Assembly: GCF_014640555.1 (NCBI RefSeq)
Contig: NZ_BMHE01000019.1
Span: forward strand, 62,001-126,000
DNA length: 64,000 nucleotides
DNA from: Paenibacillus marchantiophytorum
Lineage (GTDB): Bacteria > Bacillota > Bacilli > Paenibacillales > NBRC-103111
Direction of reading: 5' to 3'
In this document: positions 17,555-26,622 of the stretch, in pieces
Numbering within the stretch: position 1 is the stretch's first letter
Layout of the letters: every line of letters begins with the position of its first letter
Translations under genes and position numbers: made by a program
Notes under the pieces: model-generated
What the model was told of the DNA's origin: nothing
Databases searched by the model: none
Seen by the model: the letters and a program-made list of their open reading frames with translations, nothing else

Positions 17555-18427
17555 CTAATATTGTTTCATCATGAGTAAGGCAGGCGCTGCAACGATCACC
17601 ATAACAATTAAGAATATAAGCACCATGGGAAAGACCAGCTTTGATGAAGCTTCTTCACCTAATGTTCTCGAAACTGATTTCCTGCGCTGCCAAAGATCTA
17701 ACGAGAGGGATTGGAGCGATAGGACAAATTCATGCCCTCCTCGTTTATGATTCAACAGCAGTGTTGATGTGAATAAGGAAACTTCATGAAGCGCACATCG
17801 CTTGCTAAAATCCTCCATAACTTTCGTGAACGATACATTCATCTCTAGCTCATGGACTGCTTGGGCTAGTTCCTTATAAAGCGGTGTATCACTTTCTTGA
17901 GGCCTTGCCTCCACGCAGCGTACCCAAGCGCGGTGAACCGTTTCTCCAGCGTTTACGAGCAATACAATCGTACTTAGAACCTCAGGCAATTCAAGAATGA
18001 TCATTTGCCGTTTTTTGCGAATTTTCACGTCCAAATCACGAACCATTAACACAGGGATTATAGCGGATAGCAAATAACCAAAACCCAACAAAGACGCATC
18101 TTTGCCCGCTAGAACTGAAAGTAAAGTAAATGTCATACAGATTAACGTACTAGCTGAAATCATCTCTGTCATTAACCATTTACTGCCTTGTGCAGATAGG
18201 CTTCGCCCATGTAAAGCAATTAGTCTATGATGTAATTTCGCTGTAATGTCAGGCCATTTTTCCATGACACGCAGGGTATCTATGAGAAAATAACTGTAAG
18301 GTAGTAGTAACTTCAACCGATAGGGATATTGTATTTCCTTAAGTTGTTTGACATAACGCCAACTTCCCCATAAATAGATGAGTAAACACGTGCAAATTTG
18401 TACGATAAGCAACCATATCATCCACAT
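17555..18427 (-). CDS. TadC-like inner-membrane platform protein (T2SF family)
   Basis: A 290-residue membrane protein of the type II secretion F family. It has an N-terminal hydrophobic segment, a paired membrane region near 95-135, a cytoplasmic helical domain with the family-like LPEVLSTIVLLVNAGETVHR motif near 155-175, and two C-terminal membrane segments ending LIFLIVMVIVAAPALLMM. With TadB it forms the membrane platform that couples the CpaF ATPase to fibre assembly. It follows tadB by 1 bp and precedes the pilin gene. Confidence 0.85.
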   Translation of the reverse strand: MWMIWLLIVQICTCLLIYLWGSWRYVKQLKEIQYPYRLKLLLPYSYFLIDTLRVMEKWPDITAKLHHRLIALHGRSLSAQGSKWLMTEMISASTLICMTFTLLSVLAGKDASLLGFGYLLSAIIPVLMVRDLDVKIRKKRQMIILELPEVLSTIVLLVNAGETVHRAWVRCVEARPQESDTPLYKELAQAVHELEMNVSFTKVMEDFSKRCALHEVSLFTSTLLLNHKRGGHEFVLSLQSLSLDLWQRRKSVSRTLGEEASSKLVFPMVLIFLIVMVIVAAPALLMMKQY

Positions 18428-18428
18428 G

Positions 18429-19301
18429 TTACACCTTAATATTCATGATTTTTTGAGTTAATAGAAAGCAAGCACCTAACAGCACTAGACTAACCGTCAT
18501 GATCACAATTCCACTTCCGCTATACAATGGCACCATATATTCAGGCGATGAGAAGGCCAAAACGGCAACAATAGCAATTGGAGCAAAAAGCAGTACCCTT
18601 GACTCAAAACGTTTCTGGGCAATCATGACCGATATATCTTGTGAAATCTCAAGCTTCTCCCCAATGACTGTCGCCGTTCGTTTCATAACCTCTACCAAAT
18701 TGCCTCCCGTTCGTTTGCATGTCATAAATACATCCATGAAGCTTCTTACATCTTCTAAATCACTTCGATCGGCAAAATTTTTCAATGCGACTTCCAGTGG
18801 CTCGCCATTTTCAACTTTGCGACAAATAATACTGAACTCCACTACAATAAAACAAGCAGGGTCGGGATAAAGCAGCCGCAGATCCTCTAACGCCTCTCCG
18901 AATGCCGTTTCTATCGACTTACCGACTGTCATTGAGGAAGACAGACAGCCAAGCGCTTGTTTAAACTGCACATATAGCTTATTTTTACGTATTTGAATCA
19001 GTTGCTGCTTGCGAACTCGTGGAAATAGGAAGCCAGTAACCGAAAGCGCTGTGGCGAGAATAAAGCTTTTGTAAAAAATATAGCCGATGACAAACGTTGG
19101 CAGTGCCATCATCAAGATGGCATACACTTTTTCTTTGGACGTTAATTGATAGTACGTATAATCAATTAATTGATTTATGGGGGCTATGGGAGTATTCACA
19201 CGGGAAGATTCAGATTTCACGATTTGCTTTCTTCGTTCGAGGTAACCGAGGAATAGCCAGCTCAGAATAGCAACAATAATAAGTATCAGAATAATTCTCA
19301 T
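18429..19301 (-). CDS. TadB-like inner-membrane platform protein (T2SF family)
   Basis: A 290-residue member of the T2SF family paired with TadC. It has an N-terminal membrane anchor, paired membrane segments near 58-92, a cytoplasmic T2SF domain including RSDLEDVRSFMDVFMTCKRT and GGNLVEVMKRTATVI (about 182-217), and C-terminal hydrophobic helices. The ATG overlaps the cpaF stop as ATGA, so the two are translationally coupled. Role as platform follows from family and gene order. Confidence 0.86.
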   Translation of the reverse strand: MRIILILIIVAILSWLFLGYLERRKQIVKSESSRVNTPIAPINQLIDYTYYQLTSKEKVYAILMMALPTFVIGYIFYKSFILATALSVTGFLFPRVRKQQLIQIRKNKLYVQFKQALGCLSSSMTVGKSIETAFGEALEDLRLLYPDPACFIVVEFSIICRKVENGEPLEVALKNFADRSDLEDVRSFMDVFMTCKRTGGNLVEVMKRTATVIGEKLEISQDISVMIAQKRFESRVLLFAPIAIVAVLAFSSPEYMVPLYSGSGIVIMTVSLVLLGACFLLTQKIMNIKV

Positions 19302-20557
19302 ATTGACTTGCTCTCATTCTGATAGGTGATCCACTCCGGCAATTTCTTTCCGGCCATTTGGGTTTTATGCCTATTCGTTAATTTGTTGCCTGTAAAGACA
19401 AGTTCGCCAACCACTTTCCCATCTGATGTTTCACCCTTTTCTTCAAAGAGGAATAAAGGATGAAGCTGAATCTCGCCATTTGCCAGCCCCAAAACTTCAT
19501 GGATCTCAGTCACTCTGCGAGAACGATCACGAATGCGGCTAATATGAACTAAAATATCGAGCGCTGAAGCGATTTGTTTGCGGATAACTTCTACAGGGAG
19601 CGGCGCACTGCTGAGCACCATTGTCTCAAGACGACTTAACATGTCTAAGGATGTATTGGAATGCCCTGAACTGAGACTTCCATCATGTCCCGTATTCATC
19701 GCAGCCAGCATATCTAATGCTTCAGCCCCCCGGACCTCCCCTACAATTATCCGATTAGGCCGCATACGAAGCGACGAACGAATCAGGTCACGTATTGTGA
19801 TTTCTCCCTTTCCTTCCGTATTTGCATTTCTGGTTTCCATCCGCACCAAATTGGGCACCGTTAGAATCTGCAATTCGGCAGAGTCTTCAATCGTAATAAT
19901 CCGCTCATGAGAAGGTATCCAGGCACTCAGCGCATTGAGAAATGTCGTTTTACCAGATCCTGTTCCCCCTCCAACAAATATGTTGTAACCTGACTCAACT
20001 AAAACTTGCAAAACACTAGCCGCTTCTTGCGAGATGCTGCCCATTTGAATTAAATCTTCCATGAGCAGCGGTTTCTCCGGAAACTTACGAATGGTCAAAG
20101 TTGGACCACTTAAAGAAGCTGGAGGCAGTACGATATTTACTCTGGATCCATTCTGTAAGCGTGCATCAACAATGGGAGTTGATTGATTGACGATACGATT
20201 CACTTTGGAAACAATCATTTGAATTAAATCTTCTAATTTTTCTTCGCTCTCTAACACAACAGGGTATCTTTCAACAGCCCCTTTTCTCTCAAAAAAAATG
20301 TTCTTATGACCATTGACCATGATTTCCGTTACAGAAGGATCATCAACAAGCGGTTGAAGCACATCCAATCCTCGAAAAGAATCAAAAATTCGTTTGACCG
20401 CAAGCTGCATCTCATTGGATGTCCAGCTAATCTTAACCGCAGCGCTGAATACGGAGTCCTCTATAAGCTCTACTAACTTGGCGTCACTGACTGTACTTGA
20501 TAAATCTAACCGCTCTTTAACTTCCTGCTTTAATGCAAGGAAAACCTCCTGATTCAT
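19298..20557 (-). CDS. CpaF/TadA-type secretion ATPase
   Basis: A 419-residue hexameric ATPase driving Tad pilus assembly. It shows Walker A GGGTGSGKTTFLNAL near residues 193-207, the Asp box with IITIEDSAEL, Walker B VGEVRGAEALDML, and the His box TGHDGSLSSGHSNT. The N-terminal part includes VNGHKNIFFERKG typical of CpaF. The ATG at 20557 is chosen because it forms an ATGA overlap with the upstream CpaE-like gene; a longer frame to 20662 would run inside that gene. Confidence 0.92.
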   Translation of the reverse strand: MNQEVFLALKQEVKERLDLSSTVSDAKLVELIEDSVFSAAVKISWTSNEMQLAVKRIFDSFRGLDVLQPLVDDPSVTEIMVNGHKNIFFERKGAVERYPVVLESEEKLEDLIQMIVSKVNRIVNQSTPIVDARLQNGSRVNIVLPPASLSGPTLTIRKFPEKPLLMEDLIQMGSISQEAASVLQVLVESGYNIFVGGGTGSGKTTFLNALSAWIPSHERIITIEDSAELQILTVPNLVRMETRNANTEGKGEITIRDLIRSSLRMRPNRIIVGEVRGAEALDMLAAMNTGHDGSLSSGHSNTSLDMLSRLETMVLSSAPLPVEVIRKQIASALDILVHISRIRDRSRRVTEIHEVLGLANGEIQLHPLFLFEEKGETSDGKVVGELVFTGNKLTNRHKTQMAGKKLPEWITYQNESKSI

Positions 20558-21672
20558 GAAGCAGCAGCTCCTTCTAAGTGGGAAGCGGACTGCGAATAAC
20601 TGCGACCAAGGATGACTAAAAACATTTCGTACACCTGACCCGAAAAAATAGCAGATTGCCACACCTGTTCAGGCGAACTTAAAGATTTCCATTCAGGAAT
20701 GTAAGGCAATTTACATGTCAGCTTCTTATCCAAGGCTTGCAAATCATTCATTTGAGAACCTGTATATTTATTCATTACAAAATGCACATTTGACTTCAAA
20801 CCCAGCTGCTTATACAGAGCCTTCGTTTTGAAAAAATCATTCAAATCATCCCGCACTAACCACAGAATGTAATCACTTAACTCTAAACTTTTCAAGATTC
20901 TAGGATAGATCGATGATTCCAAATCAATGAGGATAAAATCATAGGCATCAAGAGCGATTAATGCCTCAACGAGCAACTTGGCATGCTCACCGCTCATTTC
21001 GTACATTTCCCTAATCTGATCATTCGCTATTAAATAATCAAAGCGCAATCTGGCATCATGTGATTTGTATAATTGCAGTTTCGGGGCTAGTGAGTCTGGT
21101 GTCGATTTCAGATAATAGAGCAGTTGAGAAAATCCGCCCGAATCACCATTCAACCATAGTGAAGCCGCGCTTATGGACTCAAGACTTAAATAGAATACCC
21201 TTTCGCCTCGTAAAGAAAGTTGCTTGGCTAAGTGCAGAGCAGTTATCGATTTCCCACTGCTGCCGCTGCTGCTATAGAAAGAAAGCACCTTTGTTCGATT
21301 GGTGAGAGCTCCCACACAAGTTTGGCTCATCTCAGCGTAAAATGCTTGAAGACGCGAAAGCATTTGTTGCAGCGACTGAAACCGATAGAGAAATGGTACT
21401 TTCGTTTCAACGTCACTGGAATTCGCAATCGTTTCACTTAAAACCATTTTGCATAAACTCGTGTTCCGATGAATCATTATGGGGTAGTATGTCTCTGACA
21501 TTAATAGCACTCCATCCAACTGCTGACTTTCCATCACATCTAGGATAAATTCCGGCTTGGAAAATAACTTCACTTGCCATCGATCAGCGAACTCCGAACA
21601 TCGTATGAAAGCTGCGAGCCTATCGGCATATTCAGTATCATCGTCCAATATGTACAGTTGCATTTTATTCAT
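20554..21672 (-). CDS. CpaE/TadZ-like pilus localisation ATPase
   Basis: A 372-residue protein with an N-terminal receiver-like region beginning YILDDDTEYADRLAAF and a MinD/ParA-like ATPase domain. The P-loop is the deviant form SSSGSSGKSITALHLAKQL near residues 133-151, with a signature-like Lys but no classical KGG. Walker B resembles DFILIDLESS. TadZ/CpaE proteins place the Tad machinery in the cell. The ATG at 21672 follows GGGAGGG. It is the first large gene of the operon, behind a 31-codon ORF. Confidence 0.85.
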   Translation of the reverse strand: MNKMQLYILDDDTEYADRLAAFIRCSEFADRWQVKLFSKPEFILDVMESQQLDGVLLMSETYYPIMIHRNTSLCKMVLSETIANSSDVETKVPFLYRFQSLQQMLSRLQAFYAEMSQTCVGALTNRTKVLSFYSSSGSSGKSITALHLAKQLSLRGERVFYLSLESISAASLWLNGDSGGFSQLLYYLKSTPDSLAPKLQLYKSHDARLRFDYLIANDQIREMYEMSGEHAKLLVEALIALDAYDFILIDLESSIYPRILKSLELSDYILWLVRDDLNDFFKTKALYKQLGLKSNVHFVMNKYTGSQMNDLQALDKKLTCKLPYIPEWKSLSSPEQVWQSAIFSGQVYEMFLVILGRSYSQSASHLEGAAAS

Positions 21673-21687
21673 AATTCCCTCCCTCTA

Positions 21688-21783
21688 TTAGGATGTGAGC
21701 TTGGTATACATCCCGCTGCCAATTAAGAGCAGGCCTGTAATCATAAGCACAATGGCGATACGCTTAATTGTTTCAGTTGTCAT
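21688..21783 (-). CDS. 31-residue single-pass membrane microprotein heading the Tad operon
   Basis: A short ORF starting MTTETIKRIAIVLMITG and continuing LLLIGSGMYTKLTS, so one predicted membrane helix of about 18 residues flanked by Lys/Arg on the cytoplasmic side. A strong GGAGGG lies 7 nt upstream of the ATG at 21783. The stop is followed within 15 nt by the CpaE-like gene, and a terminator at 21812-21862 lies just upstream, so it is the first possible cistron of the operon. It may be a leader or a real small membrane component. It is not long enough to name a family. Confidence 0.6.
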   Translation of the reverse strand: MTTETIKRIAIVLMITGLLLIGSGMYTKLTS

Positions 21784-21811
21784 ATACCACCCTCCTTCAA
21801 GCTCCGGAAAA

Positions 21812-21862
21812 CAAAAAAGCACCGCTGATGGAAGAGAACGAGTCTCCACGATCAGCGGTGCT
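21812..21862 (-). terminator. Strong terminator between thioesterase and Tad operon
   Basis: Perfect 12-bp stem AGCACCGCTGAT (21818-21829) / ATCAGCGGTGCT (21851-21862), followed on the minus strand by TTTTTTG. It ends the thioesterase transcript, so the Tad operon needs its own promoter in the roughly 30 bp that remain, or is reached by read-through. Confidence 0.9.
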
Positions 21863-21923
21863 TCCGCTTGTCCGAAAAATATGTACCCAAATTATACCAC
21901 ATGTGACAAAAAAGACAATCTTT

Positions 21924-22436
21924 TTATTCCCAAGGGTAATTTACCTTAAAAAAACCAGCTAATTTCTTGCTCTCGACTCTTCGCATGCGTCTCATTTCTG
22001 CTCTCTGTGGTGCCGACTCATGTAATTTCGTTTCTTCTTCCGTTTCGGGAACCACTTGAGGCACTTCAACGGGCACCTTATTATCGTCCAAAGCAACGAA
22101 TGTTAAGAAGGATGTCGCGGCAATTTTTCTAGCTCCTGTTTTCAAGTCCTCTGTGACAACCTTCACGAAAACCTCCATCGAGCTTGTCCCGGTCCATGTG
22201 ACGAAAGACTCCAAGCAGACAGAATCGGAAGTATGAATGGGTGACAGAAAGTCTACGGAGTCTGTAGAGGCCGTTACAACGGACCTGCGGCAATGCTTGT
22301 GGGCGGCAATCGACGCAATGTCATCAATGTAGGACATCAGCTTACCACCGAACAACGTATTGTGATTATTTACATCTGTTGGGAAAATACGCGAAGTCTT
22401 GAAGCAGCGAGATTCTCTGGCAAAGCGTTGTTCCAT
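21924..22436 (-). CDS. Acyl-CoA thioesterase, hotdog fold (YkhA-like)
   Basis: About 170 residues with a single hotdog domain of the YciA/YkhA type. The opening block is TSRIFPTDVNNHNTLFGGKL with the conserved Asn-His-x-x-x-x-Gly-Gly, followed by DDIASIAAHKHC and ASTDSVDFLSPIH. These enzymes hydrolyse acyl-CoA in the cytoplasm; chain-length specificity is not visible. The ATG at 22436 is preferred to the ORF's earlier ATG at 22484 because conserved sequence starts there and GGGGG lies about 7 nt upstream. The C-terminal 25 residues are basic (RAEMRRMRRVESKK). Confidence 0.85.
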   Translation of the reverse strand: MEQRFARESRCFKTSRIFPTDVNNHNTLFGGKLMSYIDDIASIAAHKHCRRSVVTASTDSVDFLSPIHTSDSVCLESFVTWTGTSSMEVFVKVVTEDLKTGARKIAATSFLTFVALDDNKVPVEVPQVVPETEEETKLHESAPQRAEMRRMRRVESKKLAGFFKVNYPWE

Positions 22437-22572
22437 CTTTAATACCCCCAATTTGCATGAAAAATTCAAAATATGAACCATCATATCACACTTATTGTGC
22501 TAATGGTTATAACTTGGGACACGTGTGTAATATAGTAATACAAGCTTGATACATTCATATGGAGGTGTTGCA

Positions 22573-23055
22573 ATGTTTACGTTTATCGTCGTATTCCTCA
22601 TTACTTATGCGCTTTTTTCCATTTCAGGTGTCCTCTTCCCAACTGATCTTGCTTACTACAGTACATTGAAAAAACCGAGTTGGAATCCACCTGCGAAGTT
22701 GTTTGGAATAGCTTGGGGGATTCTTTATGCGCTAATCTCTGCCTCAGTAGCCATCGTCTATACCAAAACGGATGGTTTTCAAGAAGCTGCAACGGGCTAT
22801 GTACTTATTTTGCTCATCAACTATTTAGCTAATCAGGCATTCACCTTTTTTGAATTTAAATTAAAAGATCGACGTCTTGCCTTTATCGATACAGCTATCG
22901 TAGCAATTACCACCTTCTTCTTAATAATTGCTACGATACCCTACTCCAAATTAGCAGCATGGCTGTTAGTTCCTTACTTATTGTGGTCTTGCTTTGCTAC
23001 CGTATTGGCTTGGTCGATTTATCAGCTAAATAAGGATGCTAACCGTGCTTTTTGA
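22573..23055 (+). CDS. TspO/MBR-family membrane protein
   Basis: About 160 residues and five predicted membrane helices. It shows the family block KKPSWNPPAKLFGIAWGIL near the first loop and the C-terminal WSCFATVLAWSIYQLN. TspO/MBR proteins bind tetrapyrroles and cholesterol-like ligands in the membrane. The ATG at 22573 follows GGAGGTG at 6 nt; the earlier in-frame start at 22546 has no site. It is convergent with the kinase gene and their 3' ends overlap by 17 bp. Confidence 0.88.
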   Translation: MFTFIVVFLITYALFSISGVLFPTDLAYYSTLKKPSWNPPAKLFGIAWGILYALISASVAIVYTKTDGFQEAATGYVLILLINYLANQAFTFFEFKLKDRRLAFIDTAIVAITTFFLIIATIPYSKLAAWLLVPYLLWSCFATVLAWSIYQLNKDANRAF

Positions 23056-24685
23056 ATTTGGAAAACCAAGATTTGGAAGGATTCACTGCTTTTTCTTTGT
23101 GTAAAATAGCCGGTGGTACAATGTGAGTAAGCAAAGGAGCTAGCGCGCGGTTGAGCTCGTCTACTATCTCAGGTTGGTCTTGGATGAACTGCCCTTTCCA
23201 AACCTGATGCCGAACTTCATCACGCGGGAGATCAGGTATCGTACATAGAGGAGCAATCGGTAGGCTTTCAACCCATTCCTGACTAACTTTGCGAGGTAAA
23301 TTCCCGTTTGCTACAAAGTGAACCCTTTTTCCCCTCTTCTGATAGGTCTCAAATTTCTCCAACAAGAATCGAGAACGAGGACGATTGCATTTTCCGGGAG
23401 AACCATCAAGAACGACTATAATTTCATCCGCACTGTGACATAATTCTTGAACGGAAGCTTCTTCCCAATGAGTCGATACGTCCCAAATGACGATCGGCTT
23501 TTTAATTGTGTGTAAGAGTTTAAAGGAGTCTGCAGATTGCCAAGTGTCCGCTAGGCCATCCGGATGAATGGGAACCCAGGTCGAATAACCATCGGTCCAC
23601 TCAGTTGAAGTCGGTGCCTGTTGATCCTTCACTAAGCTGTGGCTGAATTGATACCCTTTTGGCGCCTGGGTATCTCCATAGAGGAGCATGTAAAGGTCTG
23701 GTTCGATAACGGGATGCTCTACCAAGGCGTTCGGGATTCGCAGGGTATGCAAGAGCCTGGAAAGCGAAATTGCTGCAAATGTCGAACCGACACCGGCAAA
23801 TAAACTGCCGATAATAATTAATTTTTCAGGGATCGCTGTCTGGTCTGCAACGTCATTTTTCGCAGGATTTGGTGTAAGAATCGTGGTATTCGGAGAATAG
23901 GTTCGAAGTCTCATTTTCACTTCCATTGCGGATTGGCAGCGATTGTGAGGTTGTTCCTGAAGTAGAAGTCCAACTGTTGAGGTTATCACTTCCGGTAAGT
24001 CAGGACATAGAAGTTCAAGAGGTTTCTGAGTAAGATAGGCAAATTGCCCACCTGAGAATAAATAGTAGAGCATCGCGCCTAGGGTAAATAAATCTGAGCG
24101 TGCATCCGTTTGAACGCCTAGAAATTGCTCCGGAGCAGCGAAACCGAGTGTACCCATTTGCACCGTATCCGACTGCTTCTCATGATGGAAATGGCGGGCT
24201 ACGCCAAAATCAATTAATCGAACTTGACCGTGTTCATTCAGCATGACATTGGAGGGCTTGAGATCTCGGAAAATAATTGGCCGCGGCTGAAACGAGTGTA
24301 AATAATGAAACAAATGACAAAGCTGAAACGCGATATGCACAATTTGGGAAACAGGCAAGACCCTGCCCTTTTCTTCGAATAAGTCTTGCAAAGTAGGTCC
24401 TTGTATATAGTCCATAACCAAGAAGCCTTGCCCTGCCTCTGTCATAAAATAATCGACTAATTGCGGCAGCTGTGGATGTTGAAGTTGCGCCAGCATCTCA
24501 GCTTCTTCCAGAAAATTCGTCCTATCTTCTTCCATGGAAAAGCATTCTTTCACAGCCCATTTCTTTCCTTTGAGTTTCAAATCTTCGGCCAGATACACAT
24601 GACTCATTCCGCCTTGTCCAAGCAAGGCCTCTAATTGATACCGCCCCTCTAAGCATGTACCCAGCAAATTTTTATGGCTTGTCAC
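23039..24685 (-). CDS. Ser/Thr protein kinase fused to a degenerate P-loop domain
   Basis: A 548-residue fusion. Residues 14-265 are a eukaryotic-type kinase: LLGQGGMSHVYLA (G-loop), WAVKE (Lys46), FRDLKPSNVMLN (catalytic Asp141), LIDFG (Asp159), and APEQFLG. Residues about 288-540 look like a MinD/CpaE-type ATPase: IIGSLFAGVGSTFAAISLSR near 291-310, then VIWDVSTHW and an IIVVLDGSPGKC strand. The P-loop has Ser where Lys is expected (GVGST), so nucleotide hydrolysis is doubtful. No transmembrane or PASTA domain is present. It lies near the FHA-containing Tad operon, and a role in regulating the pilus is inference. Confidence 0.85.
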   Translation of the reverse strand: MTSHKNLLGTCLEGRYQLEALLGQGGMSHVYLAEDLKLKGKKWAVKECFSMEEDRTNFLEEAEMLAQLQHPQLPQLVDYFMTEAGQGFLVMDYIQGPTLQDLFEEKGRVLPVSQIVHIAFQLCHLFHYLHSFQPRPIIFRDLKPSNVMLNEHGQVRLIDFGVARHFHHEKQSDTVQMGTLGFAAPEQFLGVQTDARSDLFTLGAMLYYLFSGGQFAYLTQKPLELLCPDLPEVITSTVGLLLQEQPHNRCQSAMEVKMRLRTYSPNTTILTPNPAKNDVADQTAIPEKLIIIGSLFAGVGSTFAAISLSRLLHTLRIPNALVEHPVIEPDLYMLLYGDTQAPKGYQFSHSLVKDQQAPTSTEWTDGYSTWVPIHPDGLADTWQSADSFKLLHTIKKPIVIWDVSTHWEEASVQELCHSADEIIVVLDGSPGKCNRPRSRFLLEKFETYQKRGKRVHFVANGNLPRKVSQEWVESLPIAPLCTIPDLPRDEVRHQVWKGQFIQDQPEIVDELNRALAPLLTHIVPPAILHKEKAVNPSKSWFSKFKKHG

Positions 24686-24691
24686 AATAGA

Positions 24692-24738
24692 TAAAAGCCC
24701 CCTATCAGGTAAGATTTACCTTGATTATAAGAGGGCTT
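24692..24738 (-). terminator. Rho-independent terminator of the FtsJ-like methyltransferase gene
   Basis: On the minus strand AAGCCCTCT ... AGGTAA-ATCT-TACCT ... AGGGGGCTTTT: outer stem AGCCC(T)CT / AG(G)GGGCT with an inner AGGTAA/TTACCT hairpin, then a T run. Outer stem has one mismatch. Confidence 0.65.
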
Positions 24739-24768
24739 CCTATAAATATCTACCTATTTTTCCTAATT

Positions 24769-25806
24769 CTACGTCTTTTGTAAGTATAGTGTAAATTCTT
24801 CTCGATTGTGAAAAAGCTGTTTGGCTTTAATCAGAAAAAGCGACGGTTCCAATATGCGTAAAATATCCTTCACCGTTTGGAACGGCTTCTTATGCATCAA
24901 TTTAACCGTTATAATCGCTGTTCCGCCGCTCTGCAAGGAGTACAACAAATCAGCGACCAGACGCCCCATCTGGCGTGGGTCCCAACTCATATCACAAACA
25001 AGTAAATCAAACTCATTGTCTTTAAGCTTGACATCCCCTGCATTCTTCTTGTAAATCTTCAAATTGGGATTGCCAAGAAGCCGCGGACTCATAGCAGCTG
25101 GATCAATCGCCGTGACACGCAAACCGCGTTCTAACAATAACGATGTCCAACCCCCAGGAGCTGCTCCAATATCTAGCGCTGTTCTTGCCACACTAAAATC
25201 AATGCCGAATCGTTGTTCAGCTTCAAGCAGTTTAAATTTTGCTCGGGAAATTTGATCTTCTTCTTTCATAAAACGAATAGCGCCACCAGACCAGTCAGAC
25301 AAATTATCCGCAGGCTTGGAGAGCCCAACGAACACTTTGGCAGCACTGATATACACGGAAATGATGAAATCCGAATAACGTACCACAGGCTCTGATTGAA
25401 TCTCGCCGACAATAATGTCATCCAAAGCAGCTTTAATTGTAAAAGGTGCATAAGGTACATTAGCACGCTCTTCTTTGCGAACTTGAGTCGCAATTTTCTG
25501 ACCGGAACCTATGAGCCCGGCACGATACGCTTCCCTAAGCCACTCTTTCAGATTTTCAATGTCCGCATCTGTGCGGCTTAATTCCCACACCTGATCGACA
25601 GGTTGAACATGCCGAAGAAACATGGGTTCCTGCTCTTTCAGTGCTGTTAGTGACTCTTCTGCACCCGCAGGTATTTCAAACAAAAACACTTCGGTAGGCA
25701 CCAGCAAATAAAACTTGGTCATCGGGAATATTTTACGAATTTCGTCTTGCGCATATTGGGCGAACCCATGATTCGAGGTGCCAATATAGGTAGTTGTTTG
25801 TGTCAT
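24769..25806 (-). CDS. FtsJ/RlmM-like SAM-dependent RNA methyltransferase
   Basis: A 345-residue protein whose C-terminal half is an FtsJ-type methyltransferase: DIGAAPGGWTSLLLERG near residues 210-226 (SAM motif I), ITAIDPAAM, LLVCDMSWDPRQM and a Lys-containing ITVKLMHKK segment. The N-terminal part (1-120) resembles a THUMP-like RNA-binding region. Substrate is probably rRNA, as in RlmM of other bacteria, but the precise nucleotide cannot be assigned. It stands upstream of the kinase gene and has its own terminator. The ATG at 25806 is the first start after the ABC ATPase stop at 25836. Confidence 0.8.
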   Translation of the reverse strand: MTQTTTYIGTSNHGFAQYAQDEIRKIFPMTKFYLLVPTEVFLFEIPAGAEESLTALKEQEPMFLRHVQPVDQVWELSRTDADIENLKEWLREAYRAGLIGSGQKIATQVRKEERANVPYAPFTIKAALDDIIVGEIQSEPVVRYSDFIISVYISAAKVFVGLSKPADNLSDWSGGAIRFMKEEDQISRAKFKLLEAEQRFGIDFSVARTALDIGAAPGGWTSLLLERGLRVTAIDPAAMSPRLLGNPNLKIYKKNAGDVKLKDNEFDLLVCDMSWDPRQMGRLVADLLYSLQSGGTAIITVKLMHKKPFQTVKDILRILEPSLFLIKAKQLFHNREEFTLYLQKT

Positions 25807-25835
25807 AGCCGCATCCTTTATGTAAACTGCAATTT

Positions 25836-26603
25836 CTAATCAATAACTTTGATCCAAGGCCGATCTTGATACCATTCCAAAGCGATTTGCACGTCAAAAG
25901 CCTTCTGAATATTGGTTGGGGTCAATACATCTTCTTTACGTCCAGCCGCAATCAATTCACCTTGTTCAATAATAGCAACATGCGTAAATAAGGGGATAAT
26001 TTCTTCAATATGATGAGTCACGTAAACGACGGTAATATTCTGCTTGCTTAAATCATTAACATCCCTCAAGAAACGCTCTCTCTCATACAAATCCAATCCA
26101 GCCGCGGGTTCATCCATGATCAAAATGGAAGGTTTCATCATAAGAGAACGAGCCAACATGACTTTTTTGCGCTCCCCTTGCGATAAACTGCCCAGTGGCT
26201 GATCAGCCAAATGCGGGATACGAACACGTTCCAGCATCACTAGCGCTCGATCTTTCACTTCTTGCGGAATTTCCTGATAAAAACGCAAAAAGGCATATTC
26301 ACCCGTAGCGACTACCTCAAGAACAGGATCATTTAAGTTCATTTTCTCGAATAAGGATTGCGAGATATAACCAATCTTCTTGCGTACTTCCCTCACGTCG
26401 CATTGCCCATAGCGATTTCCCAGTACATCTACCGTCCCCCGGCTTGGGAATTCGTATCCATTCATCATCTCCAGCAAGGTCGTTTTGCCCGAACCGTTGC
26501 GTCCTAGTAATACCCAGTGTTCACCTTGTGCAATGTGCAAGCTAACATCATTAAGAATATGACGTTCGCCACGTATAAAGTGAATATTAGATAAATGTAT
26601 CAT
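25836..26603 (-). CDS. ABC-transporter ATP-binding protein (YlmA-like)
   Basis: A 255-residue stand-alone ABC ATPase. Motifs: GRNGSGKTTLLEMM near 37-50, GSLSQGERKK signature, LIMDEPAAGLD, and the His switch YVTHHIEE. The open frame reaches back to 26822, but conserved ABC sequence begins at MIHLSNIHF (26603), with AAAGGATC about 12 nt upstream. No permease gene adjoins, so it may serve a non-transport role or work with a permease elsewhere, as proposed for YlmA. It follows the cREC-like gene and nfo. Confidence 0.8.
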   Translation of the reverse strand: MIHLSNIHFIRGERHILNDVSLHIAQGEHWVLLGRNGSGKTTLLEMMNGYEFPSRGTVDVLGNRYGQCDVREVRKKIGYISQSLFEKMNLNDPVLEVVATGEYAFLRFYQEIPQEVKDRALVMLERVRIPHLADQPLGSLSQGERKKVMLARSLMMKPSILIMDEPAAGLDLYERERFLRDVNDLSKQNITVVYVTHHIEEIIPLFTHVAIIEQGELIAAGRKEDVLTPTNIQKAFDVQIALEWYQDRPWIKVID

Positions 26604-26622
26604 ATAACAGTAAGATCCTTTC

